A program made the translations under genes and the position numbers. The notes under the pieces are model-generated. The model ran no database searches. It worked only from the letters and a program-made list of their open reading frames with translations, and was not told the DNA's origin. Positions 36,906-49,394 of a stretch of DNA of 64,000 nt are shown here, piece by piece. Within the stretch, counting starts at the first letter, position 1. Each line of letters starts with the position of its first letter. The stretch comes from Aphis gossypii (taxonomy: Eukaryota > Arthropoda > Insecta > Hemiptera > Aphididae). The stretch covers positions 47,034,351-47,098,350 of the forward strand of contig NC_065533.1 of NCBI RefSeq assembly GCF_020184175.1, given 5' to 3'.

Positions 36906-38002
36906 TATACTATAAATACTATAACAACACTAACTATATATTTTATTTTTTGATTTTAAATATATGATTAGTATAATCACTATAATCCAATCACGATTAT
37001 ATTCGGTAATTAATTATGAAATATGCAGTGTAAATATTTATATATATTAATATGTTTGGTTGAAAATTTAAAAACTATAATAATTAAATAAAGGTCTAAA
37101 AAAATACAATACATTCCAACAAATTATATACAATACACATCTTCTCCTAGAATTACATTTAGTAATATTACTATAATCAATAACCAATAGCAATTTTAAA
37201 TATTACAATGCATATAATTTAAAATTCCTTTACTTATAAGTAAAATATTTATATCTAATATTCATTATTAGTCATTACAAACATTTTATTGCCAGAAAAT
37301 TGTAAGTATTTATCAATATAAGGTATTTGCATTTGCATATTATTGTATAATGGATTAGTTTTTAAAATATGTTTAAAAAGTTAAAGTCAATGAATAATTT
37401 AGAAATATTATTACAATACAACAAATCATATTAAATATACATTTTTTATAATCAAATGTAATTAAATTATAATCAAATAACTTAGGTATAAAGTAATACA
37501 TTTTGTCAATATTATTACGATTTAAAAATGTTGATACAATATTTTTTAAATATTATTATTAAATTAATAAGTCAAAATTTAAAAATTATAATTTACTAAT
37601 AATTTATTTTTATGTATGTTAGTTAATATACTATTGAAATTCCTTTTTTGTTTTAAATTTTCTAAGCAATATACTAGTCACACCAAATTTTTAATAAAAC
37701 ATAGAACACTTTATTTATTCTTTAACATTTTTATTGTCATTAGAAAAAAAAATACATATAAAAACTTAATTAGTAGGTAGTAATATTAGATATACAATAT
37801 TAATTAATACAAATTAATAAAAAAAAAAATTAATAAACTATTTGAATGGATTTTACACTTTACTAAGAGGACACTATACACCCATTTTAAATACCTATAA
37901 TAAAACACATTCACGCTCTATGCATTCAGATTTTTTTGTATAAATTGTAGAAACATTCATCATTGTCAATTTGTAATAGGTATATTATGAAAGAAAAAAT
38001 AT
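36906..38002. other. Spacer between the two direct-duplication copies
   Basis: AT-rich, with no reading frame or terminal repeat recognised. If the flanking repeats were LTRs, a primer-binding site and polypurine tract would be expected at its edges; I see neither. Confidence 0.4.
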
Positions 38003-38482
38003 GTGTTTTTATTTATAAATGTCTATTGTATTTACTGTTTAAGGTTTTTATTTCTCAAAACTTTTATTTTCTGAATTATTTTTTCTAATTGTTTTCATTT
38101 CAAATCTTAGTATTTTGTGAAATAAGTAGTAAAGGGATTTTTTATTGTTGTTATTCAGAAGTCAATACTAAAGGACTCAAGTTAACTGTTTATACAATTA
38201 TATAAATTATTTTCAAACTAGATGATTACTATCCAAGCATTCACATAAGATTTAAGGTATCGTGTTTACAATCAACATTTAGAATAAACCTACTCATGCT
38301 ATAAATATATTATATTACCTTCCCTAAATATAAAAGAATTGTGTAGCTTGAAATATTTTGTATATTAACTCTGAAAAGACTCAAGTAAATAATAGTGGTT
38401 TGAAATTATATAACAATTAAAAATTATTTAAATTTGTGTTATTACAAATAATAAAATATCAGTGTTCATATTTTCTAGATTA
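38003..38482 (+). repeat. Direct duplication, copy 2 (partner 36436-36905)
   Basis: See the block matches given for copy 1. The near-identity in the first 340 bp, in such AT-rich non-coding DNA, implies a recent duplication or gene conversion. Confidence 0.85.
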
Positions 38483-39750
38483 ATTTGAAATTTAATTTTT
38501 AAATGTAGCATTACATATTTTATAAATTTAAAAAATTTGTTGATTATAGATTAATGTCCACAGTCCACTTGGACACTAAATTTATAATATTAATGTATAA
38601 ATTAGCATAAATATTTATAATCTAATTTAATAATTAATTTATTAAAAAGTAATCTGTTCCACGAAATTTGTAGATATCAAATGGAATAAGCAAACAAATT
38701 TGGATTTAATATGTATAAATCAAAATATCAAGTTAAACTATAGATCTTAATTTCAGAAAACGTGTTTCAAATATTTAAAGAAACGATGAGAATAATTTGG
38801 TATGCTTCTGATGGGTAGTATCATAATTTTTTATTGATAACAGAAAATATTTTGCAGCTATCCAGTATCCATCCATAAATAAAAATAAAACCAATTTATA
38901 ACCAACCTATGTATTTTTTATTTGGTATATTTTGTATCTGTAGCTGCCGGATTATAGAAAAAAAAAACAAATATATTAGCTGAATAATTATAGCAAATTA
39001 TATTATAAATAAATAAATAAAATACCTATGAAAAATGAACGGTTAAAATAGTTATTAATGTTGTGTTTAGACATAACATAAAATGGAAAGTAATTTTACT
39101 TCTATGGTCTTAATACCTAATATTAATAGAAACCCGGAACACTGCAAATATTTCAATCGAAAATTTTAACATTGCTAACAAGCAAATTAAGTGTCAATTA
39201 ATTAAAGGAATAAAAAAAATCCCTTGCTAATGAGTGATGTTTATGTCACTGAGACATTGAAAGACTGAACTACAAGTATTGTGTTGGTGATCGTGGCGTG
39301 AAATAATTATCTATTTGTTTTGTCGCCGCGACAAATCGCACGGTATAGGGCAGTTGTTTGCCGCTACTCGCGTGGACAAGATAATTAGGTGACCAATAAA
39401 TAATAATAAATTAGGTTTTACGGGTTTTTAGTATATTATGTATAATAATGCGACGCTGTCACAAGATGTTACACATGTAATAATATAATAACACGGGGCC
39501 CCAAGATAATAATAATATACAATAAATTATACCTAATATAAATAAACAATTTACCAGGTGCAATGGTTTACAATATATAAACAAAAATAGACCTGATTCA
39601 GGTAGCGGGTCGATCAAAGTTGGCACTTTCACGGGTGTGATAAAATATTAGGACCAGGTTGGCGATGTAGCAAATAATATTAAAAAAAATAATATAAAAA
39701 AATTCGTCCGAACACGAACTTGCGTATAGTCCAGAAAAAAGGACATGAGG
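38483..39750. other. Gene-free AT-rich sequence
   Basis: Nothing supportable. A CG-containing patch (39290-39370, ttgtcgccgcgacaaatcgc) lies ahead of the CpG-rich stretch that follows. Confidence 0.4.
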
Positions 39751-39754
39751 TTTT

Positions 39755-40060
39755 TTTTACTGTCACCGGACAACACACACACACACGTAAAAGGTGTCGC
39801 GCCTACCGCGGCAACAACACACACGACCGGTTTCTGACGAAAAAGTGAATAGGTGTGAAGAAGACGCGACAAAGTTGACGCGTCGACCGGGACGGCGGCG
39901 ACAAGTTCGCGACGATCACAGCTTGACCATTCGGGAGGGGAAAAATGGTCAACTGTATTGAACGGACTGTAACCCGTGCCGTGGTGACCTTTGGTCCGAC
40001 AGAAACGCGCCAAGAGGGTCGGTGTTCGAACACTATTTGTTTTCGATTTGATAAGTGCAA
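39755..40060. promoter_or_regulatory. CpG-rich island-like stretch
   Basis: About 300 bp rich in CpG (for example gacgcgtcgaccgggacggc) in strongly AT-rich surroundings, with an AC-repeat at 39773-39786. Two overlapping minus-strand frames (121 and 85 residues) are open here, but their composition suggests they are a by-product of base content. It resembles the promoter region of the HP1-like gene. The gene it would serve is not visible. Confidence 0.3.
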
Positions 40061-40167
40061 TTATTTTATATCGGCGTTTATTTTTATTTATATAATATAT
40101 TTTTCCGTTTAGTGTACGGCATATTTTAAACTACTTTATCTCTGGATATAATGATATAGGGTATTTA

Positions 40168-40345
40168 GGGCGGTGTCACACTTGCGGATTATCCGCAGCG
40201 GACGAATAATCGCGGCGTGTAGCGATTTTACTTTTTCCGTGCGGAAATTCCACTGTAATGTGTCCAGTAGTATTTAAATATATGAATTTCGATAATGCGG
40301 AAATTCCGCCGCAGAAAATCCGCTTGGTTGCAACCGCATAAAATA
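40168..40345. mobile_element. Possible Harbinger-type MITE fragment
   Basis: Starts gggcggtgtcacacttgcgg after tta and has repeated cggaaattcc and atccgc motifs (40246, 40300, 40318). The style fits PIF/Harbinger MITEs (TWA target, G-rich terminus), but the mirror terminus is missing. Confidence 0.3.
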
Positions 40346-40514
40346 AATGTGTAACGTGTATTGTATATTACAAATTATAATATGATATAAAATATATAAT
40401 TCTAACTCTAAATTAAGTTACATCGTTATTACTTAGCATTTGAACGTGTTTTCTCGGGTAGATAGGAATATTAGATACCTAATGATATGTGTACTATAAT
40501 ATGTAGTTTCGTTA

Positions 40515-40724
40515 TAGTCCGGCTCACGAAAAGTGAACGTTCAAGGTCGATGGGTGGTGTCCAAATGTTGTTGAATCCAGGGTTTCTCCGTTTTGTACTA
40601 TGTACCTATCGCTGGCCGTCTCATGATCCATGATTCGTTTAACACGAACGGGTTTAATAATCACTTGTTGAAAACGGCCACGGGGATCGCTGATATCAAC
40701 GTTCACTTTTCGTGAGCTGGACTG
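40515..40724. mobile_element. Tc1/mariner-like MITE with TA target duplication
   Basis: The terminal inverted repeats are about 27 bp: tagtccggctcacgaaaagt from 40515 and, complemented, cagtccagctcacgaaaagt from 40724; both continue gaacgtt. TA flanks it at 40513-40514 and 40725-40726. It is 210 bp. The 60-residue minus-strand frame across it is fortuitous. Confidence 0.8.
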
Positions 40725-42979
40725 TAGGTAACTTTATTGTAAAGATGAATCGACCTAAATTGCTATATTGGCTATATTATGAAACTTGATGGTAAAAAAT
40801 TCATATGTGTTCTTATGTAGGGTTTGTACAATAATTCTGTTTTTAAGCGAGTTACATAACGCGTTTCTTTTTTTGACAAATTCGCAAAAAACGAAATTAA
40901 ATGTTTATTTGATAACGGTTCAGAAATGAACATAATTAAAATTTTGAGTTTAAAAGGTCATATAACCTTATAACCTAATGAGAAAGATAAAAATACCATT
41001 AAGAGTATTCATGTAAGCCCAATGGAAACAGTATAGGATCAGTAGTAATTCCGATTTATATTAAACAACAACCTTTCGTGTTTAAGTTTGACGTTGTACG
41101 AGATAATTTCCTAATACTCGAAGCACATACGTATTATTATATAGACATAACATTTTTAAAATTGAACAAAGCTGTATTAAGCTGACAGCTGTGCAGATTG
41201 GTACAAAGAGGTATAAATAATACCAGAAAAAAATGAAAACAATCCAATAATAATTCCGTCGAGAACGGAGAAGTAATTGTGTTTTACAAATTAATGCCGA
41301 CGAAAAAATAGATCATAGATTAATAACGTAAAAACAATCGAAATTAATGAAAAAGTAATTGTGGCTAATAGTATCAGCGCGATCAAAGGTGACAAAGTAA
41401 TTACTAATATACTAATATAATAAGTATAACAGAATAACCATTTATAATCGAACAATTAACAACGACTATTATAATAACTATTATAATAGTCATAATTCTC
41501 GTGCTCGGTCACCAAACTATTTCGTACGCTGCACTCACACACCGACCAACCCGTGTAAAATGTGTGTATGTGTGCGTCTCAAAGGAAGTGAACGGGGACC
41601 ATTGAGTGCTAGTGTGTGTGTGTGTAGACTGTAGATACTAAAAACTAATGAACAATTATTATAAAATAGGTATAGGAGTAAAAATGGTAACTCACTTGAA
41701 ATGCTGGTTAAAATAATACTAAAAAAATATTGCTGGTTATTATAGTATAATAAAGTAATAATAAATTACGGGCATTTACGGCTCTTTTTGGGACGATAAA
41801 TTAAAATATATAATTTAAGATGCCGGTTCGGCACAACCGATATTAATAATAATGAACAATAATAACATCAAAATAACTCAGTTTATCGGAGCATTGCTGG
41901 CCAGCTGCTACCTAAAATCTAGAATAATACACAATTTTCACACACACTAAAAATAATAAATAAATATATATATTATAGCGAATACCACCTTTAAACGATA
42001 ATAGGTGGCGATTCGCGCTATCAATTTGGTCCTCTTTAGCTCTAAAACCAAAATTGACCAAACGTCAACGTACGGAGGTAAAGTTTTGATTAAAACAATT
42101 GCATTTTTCAATAATCATCCTAGAATTTTATAAACTGTCATGCAATTTTAAGTATTTTCTTTTTTTTTTTTTTTTGTATTCAATTTAAATGATTTAATAA
42201 GATCTAAAAACCTAAAAATACAAAAAAATACTTTGATTTGGAATTCAATTGTTTGAATCAAAATTATACCTCGTTGTTATTTAGTCAGTTTTGTTTTAGA
42301 GTTATGGTAAAAAAATTTGGTATTCAAAACACCTGTTGTCATTTTAAAAAATGCAAGTTGTACTGCCCATGAATTCACAGAAATCGCGAGATGTGTACGT
42401 AAGTCTTTAATTTCTAACCCAGATAACTTTTAAAGTTATATCAATTTTTTTTTATTACGGTGTATACGATACAATAATGTGCCATCTTGTGGTTTTTATA
42501 TAGTTGGTAAGACAAACTGACTTATTTTATTTTTTAGTATGTAACAATACGGTAAACTTTATACTTCTTATAGGTAACTATTTAAATAATTAACTTTTTG
42601 GACTTTTTTCTTTTGATGGCTCATCTGCACACCGAGTACTTGCGTTAGAAAAAAAATCATGAAAAACGGTCAAGTAAAACTGCAATGAAAAAACGCCTGA
42701 CGTTTTAATAAAATAAATAATAAAGATGAAGATTGTCGTAACTAATCTCAGTGTCCCGCACACGTACAATTACTACTATACAATATAATCATAGTATAAA
42801 TCGATAATATATTAAAATTAATCTTCATATTATGTAAATTTCATTAAATATAATAATATTTACAATATGAATACAAGTTTTAAATACCCACGTTTGATGT
42901 TTTTGAATTATAACAAAATAATTAACATTGTTATTATTCATGAAAATACGTAATTTTATCCAAAATTGAAATATAAATG
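40725..42979. other. Non-coding sequence with motif shared with 53820-54340
   Basis: Around 41760-42020, gctggccagctgctacctaaa and ggtggcgattcgcgc resemble gctggccagccgttgcctaaa and gtggcgattcgcg at 54080-54225. This points to a diverged copy of the same repeat. A TG/GT microsatellite lies at about 41617-41630 next to a CG-richer patch (41495-41600). No gene is recognised. Confidence 0.45.
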
Positions 42980-43350
42980 CATGTATCAAAAATCCCATAT
43001 CACCCTTAGTATCTCTATGAAAAATGTATATAATATATAAGCGCGTTTTTTACAGTAATAAGTAATAAATAATAACTACCTACTTAATAAGTATAGAAAT
43101 TCTGATTGAATGGCATGAGATTTAATTATTTTTTTTCAAAAACTAAAAAAACCTTTTATGCAAATAAATATTTAAATTTTCGAGATAGACATTTGGTTGA
43201 TTGTACTTTTTAAAACAGTTCATAAAAAAACATATTTAAAAAAAATAAAAATAAAATTATTAAAATTGAATAATAATCGATCAAATTATACAACAAATTA
43301 TGGTTTTACATTTCTAAAAAAAAATACTTGTAACATTATTATATAAAACT
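42980..43350 (+). repeat. Dispersed repeat, copy 2 (partner 4314-4640)
   Basis: Same block order as copy 1, with a local insertion around 43045-43085. It is diverged and non-coding. Confidence 0.6.
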
Positions 43351-43869
43351 TGAGGATAACGCAATTTGACCTTTTTTCAAAAATCGAGACATTTATTTAT
43401 TGATAATATTGAACGATGGTTTTTTTGCGTTCTGAATACCTACTTATTAGTTATTTCCATATAGCTATAATGAATAGCTATTGTATATGACTTCCGTTAT
43501 TTCGAAAGCTTCGAAAAATTTTTCTATGTCGTACTAAGAAAGTATGAGTAGTTTTTAAATGTTTAACAAAATAAGTACGAAACAAAAAAGTTATAGCTTA
43601 AGACAGTACGTACTATACGTAAGACATGCTGATAGCTATTAAGAAAGAATACAAGTGAATAATTGTAATTATAATATTTACGAAATTGGGAAATGAATAG
43701 GTATTATTATTAAATATTACATTTATAGCAATACGATAATATGATACAATATAATTATTGATTAGTGATTACGTTCCATGTCGTAACTTTAGATTCACTT
43801 AACGTTAATTAAAATAATATTAAAAATAGGTAACCAACTATGATGTTCAGTTTTCATTAAACAAGAAAC

Positions 43870-44365
43870 GCCGATTGTCATTTGCGCATCGCTATTGTTA
43901 ATTTTGACTTTTTTTGTAAAACAGTTGCGCATCGTTTGAATTTTGGGTTATACATCATTTGCGCATCAACAGTTTAAAAGGTCTTACATCATTTGCGCAT
44001 CAATATTATTTAACAATATAATTTAAAAAATAGGTGTATATACCCAAAAGGGTTAGTTGTTTTCTAACTTTGATCATAAAATTCATACATCAACTTTCAA
44101 ATATTGTACAGATATTTCTATTTTAAAATATATAATAATATTTTGATTATGATTATTTATGACATTATAATATACCCAGTATTGATTTATAATATTATAA
44201 AAATCATTACATTTAAAATCAAAAATTATTTTATCATAAATATTTATATTAATTTTTTTTTTTTATTAATTCAATTTATTTTAATTATTTGGCTTTATTT
44301 ATTACATAATATGATTTATGAATATATCAAAATTTTATCAATATTGTTCAGCATATGTTGATGCG
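43870..44365. repeat. Cluster of ATCATTTGCGCATC motifs
   Basis: The motif occurs as gtcatttgcgcatcg (43877), agttgcgcatcg (43924), atcatttgcgcatcaa (43953) and atcatttgcgcatcaa (43989), 29 to 47 bases apart. Inverted gttgatgcgcatat lies at 44357. Repeated short motifs at one side and an inverted one at the other suggest the subterminal region of a DNA transposon of about 500 bp. The AT-rich 85-residue frame inside (44104-44361) is low complexity. Confidence 0.45.
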
Positions 44366-45128
44366 CATATGTAAATAATTACATAGTTAAATTATAATAT
44401 TGACTGTTTTAAATATTATCATTGCTTTATATTAAGAACCATTTCGGGGCAAACAATATTACTATTTATTATACATCCTAGACACGTGAGAGTATCATCG
44501 CATGCATAGCAATTTGAATAATTACATTAAAATTATCGCGGTATCAAAATAAAACTGTAGGTTACTATAATTTAAAGGTATATTATTATATTTAATTAGG
44601 TATTGTGTTTACAGGGTGATAAATATTATATTTTAGAAAATTTACACAATATATTGTTAAAGGGTTTATTTTTGACAGGGATAATAAACATATTTATTGT
44701 AGATTAAACTATTCAACATTGGAACTAACCCTAAATAAGAACACATATTCATGCTTTTAAAAATATAAAATTATATGAAAAAAAATTTAAAAAAATATTT
44801 GTGAGAGTATAATTTATATTATCAAAATTAATTACATTGTTATAAACCATAAAAACCGTAAGCATTATACATTACAACAATGACAACAGCATATTGAAAT
44901 ATAAACTTAATACACATGGATTTTTATATACATAACATTATTGTCAAAACAAATTCTAACCAAATAAGGATATCAAATTTAAAAGAGGCAAATATAATAC
45001 ATTTTAAAAACTGATTTTAAAGCAGATGAATTGAAATGAACATTGACAAACCAAAAATGTATTTTTAAATAACAAATCTCGTTAATTTTTACAATTTTAA
45101 ATAACGTCAAACGGGTTAATGAAATTAT
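44366..45128. other. Gene-free AT-rich sequence (probably 3' of the Ulp1-like gene)
   Basis: Nothing coding. It lies downstream of the minus-strand stop at 45129. AATAAA-like signals on the minus strand are not distinctive in this composition. Confidence 0.35.
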
Positions 45129-48100
45129 TTATAACATGTAATCTATATCAAGAATTGGCAATTCTATTTCTTCGGGCATAGTAGATCTTTTCTCTTTCAT
45201 CTTATTAAGTATAACATATTGTAATTCTTTTCTTTTTTGGCAGTTCACAACAACTTCATCAACAGAAAACCAGTTTTCTAAATAACGAATCGGAAAAGTG
45301 TAATCCACAATCGTCCTATAAAATATGGTAAGATTTAACATGTGTATTAAAATACAATAATTAGTTGACTTACTTTAAAAAACATTTCAACAAAATGAAT
45401 CATAAAAAGACCACAATCTGTATAATTCGGTTGTTGAGGTACCCTAAGTGCAGCTCCTTTTATAGCTTCAGGACTAAAATCTTTTATTTGTCCTGGATGC
45501 TTAACAAAATATTCTTGTTCTAACCAACCACGTAGTGTAGCTGTGATTCTGGCACGGTCAACACCACCAAAATAGGAATCCAACACTAAAATGCAAGACC
45601 TAAAAAATAAATAAGCTTTAATAACATTAACTTAGATTAATAATGTAAATATTTTACCGTTTAACTTGTATTTGTCTGAATGTTTTTGTAACCCAAGCAT
45701 CAGTTTCATAATCAAGCCCTTGTTTTGTAGATAGGTTTTCCTAAAAAATATTTATATCCAAATTAAATAATAACAAAAAATTTTTGAAAGCTATTGAATG
45801 ATGTAAATTATTTATAGAAAAAAATTCTTACTCTTGATGTCATATCAAACAAACGAAGATCTTCATCATTAGGGTCAGCTTCACTACGATCACGAACAGC
45901 AGAATATGTAATGCGTGGCCATGGATATCCACCTATAATTTATTTAGTGCACATTATTTGTCAATCACATCGGTTTAAAATATTGTAATAGAAGTATATA
46001 CTCATACTAATCAACACATAAATATTTAAAACTAAACGAATACTATAAAACTAAGAGTTTTTGTATACATTTCACATCATGCTTTTAAGAGGATTTATTT
46101 AATTTCATAATTGTAAAATGAAATATTAAAAATTATAATATATTTAAATTGTAAATATTTACCAGCATCATCATCAGGTTCATTTACTGGAGTTCCATCT
46201 CTCATATTAACTTTACCTGATAGGTACGGAAAACAAATTACCGCTAAAAACCAATGTTTACTAAAAATAATAATTAATTTGATAATAATTTTAAGTTTTA
46301 TTTAAAACAGATGATTAAAGTTATGTTAATTCTTACTTTTCATTAACAAGTATAAAAACAAAATCTTTCTTGAATATGTCTTCATTTTTTACACGATCAT
46401 GTCTTCTCTGCGATGGTATGTAATGTGCTGGATAAAAAGAAGCATCAAATGTTTTCGTCATAGTAGTATAAAATGTAGTATAAATGTGTATTAAATACAT
46501 ATGATTGTTTTCTATCTTCCTCATTTCATTTTTGAGTATACCAATCACTATAATACAAATAATATTTTTCATAATATAATTCATAACTATTATTAATAAA
46601 ATTTGAATTGAAGTCACTTACTTTAAATAAAATTATGTTAACTTATCATTGACATATTTGCCTGAATTAAGCATATTATAATCGGATATACTTAATGTAA
46701 TCTTGCTTAAATCCTGTTTGAGTATTCTATAAAACATAATTATATTTAAATATGCTTAATAAAACAAGTAAAAGTAGTGTTATCACTGAGTAACACTCAC
46801 CCATCTGTCTTATAAGTACAATATAGCAAATTTACATTTAGCAGAACCAATATTTAAGATATAATGATCAGATATCTGTATAATATACACATAAATATTT
46901 AAAACTAAACGAATACTATAAAACTAAGAGTTTTTGTATACATTTCACATCATGCTTTTAAGAGGATTTATTTAATTTCATAATTGTAAAATGAAATATT
47001 AAAAATTATAATATATTTAAATTGTAAATATTTACTAGCATCATCATCAGGTTCATTTACTGGAGTTCCATCTTTCATATCAACTTTACCTGATAGGTAC
47101 GGAAAACAAATTACTGCTAAAAACCAATGTTCACTAAAAATAATAATTAATTTGATAATAATTTTAAGTTTTATTTAAAACAGATGATTAAAGTTGTGTT
47201 AATTCTTACTTTTCATTCACAGGTATAAAAACAAAATCTTTCTGGAATATGTCTACATTTTTTGTCCATCTTTTTACTTTTCCGTGTCTTATCTGTGATG
47301 CTGTGTAGTGTGCTGGATAATCAGAGGCATTAAATGATTTCGCCAGAGTAGTATAAAAGTGTGTACTAAATACATACGTTCGTTCTCTATCTTCCTCACT
47401 TAATTTTTTAGTATACCAATCACTATAGTACAAAAAAACATTATTTTTCATAATAGGTATAACGCATAACTATTATTTATAAAATTTGAATTGAAATCAC
47501 TTACTTTAAATAAAATTCTATAAGAATATCATTAATGAATTCATATGAATTCAACATCTTATAATCATTTAGTTTTATTTGTCCTTCTTCAAGTATTCTA
47601 TAAAACAATATAAAAAATTAAAAAATTAAATTTTACAAGACAAACATATTTCTAACTTACATTTTGTAGTTTTCTTCAATTATTTCAATCTGAAAATTGA
47701 ATTTTAAATGTTTTTAATAAATATATTATCGATTATTAAAAATATATAAATTAATTAAATATTATTTTCAAATGATATAAAAAATAAATAAACATAATTA
47801 TATTTAAATATTCCTAATAAAACAAGTAAAAGTAGTGTAATCACTGAGTGACACTCACCCATCTATCTTATAAGTACAATATAGCAAATTTACATTTAGC
47901 AGAACCATTATTTAAGATATAATGATCAGTAGAGTTAGGATGTTGATGACCTAAAAAACACACAAAAATGCCCTAAAAACTTCAAAAAATGTATACTTAA
48001 AAATTATCTAATAAGTCTAATAAAATAAGTGAAAAAAATGTATTTATAAAGAATACTTTTTATTATTGATATAGGTGTAATTATAGTAATTTAAAATAAT

Positions 48101-49356
48101 ATGAATTATAATATTAATAAAATAATATAAATAAACAATAGACAATAGTATGTAGATTTAGATTTAAAGCATAAAATTATTAAAAATAAATTTAAAAGTA
48201 AAATAATATAATATGATAAAATAAATAAAAAAAAATTGTATTAAAAATATTCTCAATATTCGATAAGCGTAACGTTCGATAAGCATCTACGATCGGCGTG
48301 TGACTTATTTTATCAATGTATAACACCAAAAACCCCACAATAATAAAATTAAAATTATTTTTTTTGATGTAATACAAATTTTTTCTCAGATAGCATTGTA
48401 TAGAATTAAAGGAAAAAAAATGCAAAAGTCATCAACATCCTAACTCTAATGATCAGATATCTGTATAATACTTCAAAATCTGATAGTATATGAATGTCTA
48501 AACGTATGATTAAAATTTTTTTTTCCTAATTTTTAATAAATTTGAAAAGTAAAATAACATTTACTCCATTTACCAAGAAAATGTGGTTACTTAACATACA
48601 CAACTGCACATGAAAAGTAGGGATATCAGTACATATAGGGTAGCTTTACAGCAAGGTACAATACATTTTGATTTATACACAATTCCATAAACTTAGTAAA
48701 CACAGTATAGAGTTATCAGAATTTTGGGCAAAAATCAAATATTTTTTATCTTACACAAATACTAATTAATAAATTTATAAAGACTAAAATACATTATTTA
48801 ATTTTAATCAATTCATTTTAATATTATCAGTGTTTCCAAGTGTTCATACTTAAAAACATAGGCAATTTTAGTAATATCAGTTCCCTTAATTTAAGTTCAA
48901 GCATAATTTACTTTTCATACTAGAGAAAAAAAAATTAACCAAATTAAAATATTAAAATATTACCTGTACACTTGTTAAAATATTTTAATTTTAAAGCAGT
49001 TTTGAAATTATTACATTTTCATATCATCTTATAACTAGCTTTGAAATTAGATTATACATTTTAACTAATTGAGTGCTTGTAAATAGTAAAAAATGTGTTA
49101 GTATTATTATTCAACGCAATCAGTTTAAGAGATAATACTACTTATTTAGTAAAATAAAACTATAAGATGCTAGCGTTAAAATTTATTTGATTATTAGCTG
49201 TTAATTTTTAAGTATGAGTAAAAAAAAAATTAACTATTAACTATTAAAAAAAAAATTATAATACAAGTGATTTATATCATGCAAACAACTTAAAAACATA
49301 CCTCTTTTTCAATTTCTTCGTCTGAACTTATTTCTATGTAAATTTTGATGAATGTC
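45129..49356 (-). CDS. Ulp1/SENP6-7-like SUMO protease domain, multi-exon, partial
   Basis: Minus-strand exons with GT/AG ends: 49356-49302, about 47691-47661, 47597-47505, 47469-47210, 47133-47036, 45932-45832, 45740-45658, 45599-45374 and 45315-45129. Up to 45374 the phases join. The product reads as a C48 cysteine protease catalytic domain (EFINDILIEFYLK, then KVKRWTKNVDIFQKDFVFIP). The catalytic residues are present: His in ENEHWFLAVICFPYL, Asp in ILVLDSYFGG, and Gln plus Cys in VPQQPNYTDCGLF. Family enzymes remove SUMO or SUMO chains in the nucleus. The family C-terminal piece (PIRYLENWF) is in the last exon, but by my count that exon needs one leftover base of a different phase. Spliced as written, the protein would shift frame after VEMFFK and stop soon. 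No N-terminal regulatory region is seen beyond 49356, so this is a partial or decaying gene, or an assembly indel. Confidence 0.7.
46014..46885 (-). pseudogene. Decayed tandem copy of the Ulp1-like central exons
   Basis: The block 46014-46885 repeats 46886-48475 in order. It holds copies of the exons at 47597-47505, 47469-47210 and 47133-47036 (here about 46725-46620, 46600-46340 and 46265-46168). The His exon stays open (HWFLAVICFPYLSGKV, then VNEPDDDAG). The preceding exon is frameshifted and has lost the WT codons of KVKRWTK; its first codons include TGA. About 190 bp, containing the smallest exon, are missing. The exon phases forbid splicing the full copy into the transcript in series, so it would be skipped or used alternatively. 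The intact open His exon alone could in principle be an alternative exon. Confidence 0.75.
47922..48456. mobile_element. hAT MITE with perfect TSD and an empty site in the paralogous copy
   Basis: The element at 47930-48448 (519 bp) has inverted termini tagagttaggatgttgatga. Identical octamers atgatcag flank it (47922-47929, 48449-48456). The other duplication copy has the uninterrupted site taatgatcagatatctg near 46858, which confirms both insertion and TSD. The 77-residue frame inside is low complexity. Confidence 0.92.
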
Positions 49357-49394
49357 CTAGTTGAAAAAACCATTATTAAAATTAGTAACAGTAA

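Noticed and set aside
36436..38482. LTR retrotransposon interpretation of the direct duplication
   Set aside because: No TG...CA ends, primer-binding site, polypurine tract, TSD or coding sequence in the spacer was seen.
39648..40060. Minus-strand frames of 121 and 85 residues
   Set aside because: Open because of GC-rich, stop-poor composition; no domain, no splice-consistent neighbours.
44104..44361. 85-residue Ile/Asn/Tyr-rich frame
   Set aside because: Low-complexity AT-driven ORF with no homology I recognise.
48192..48425. 77-residue minus-strand frame
   Set aside because: Inside the hAT MITE 47930-48448; a non-autonomous element, no transposase features.
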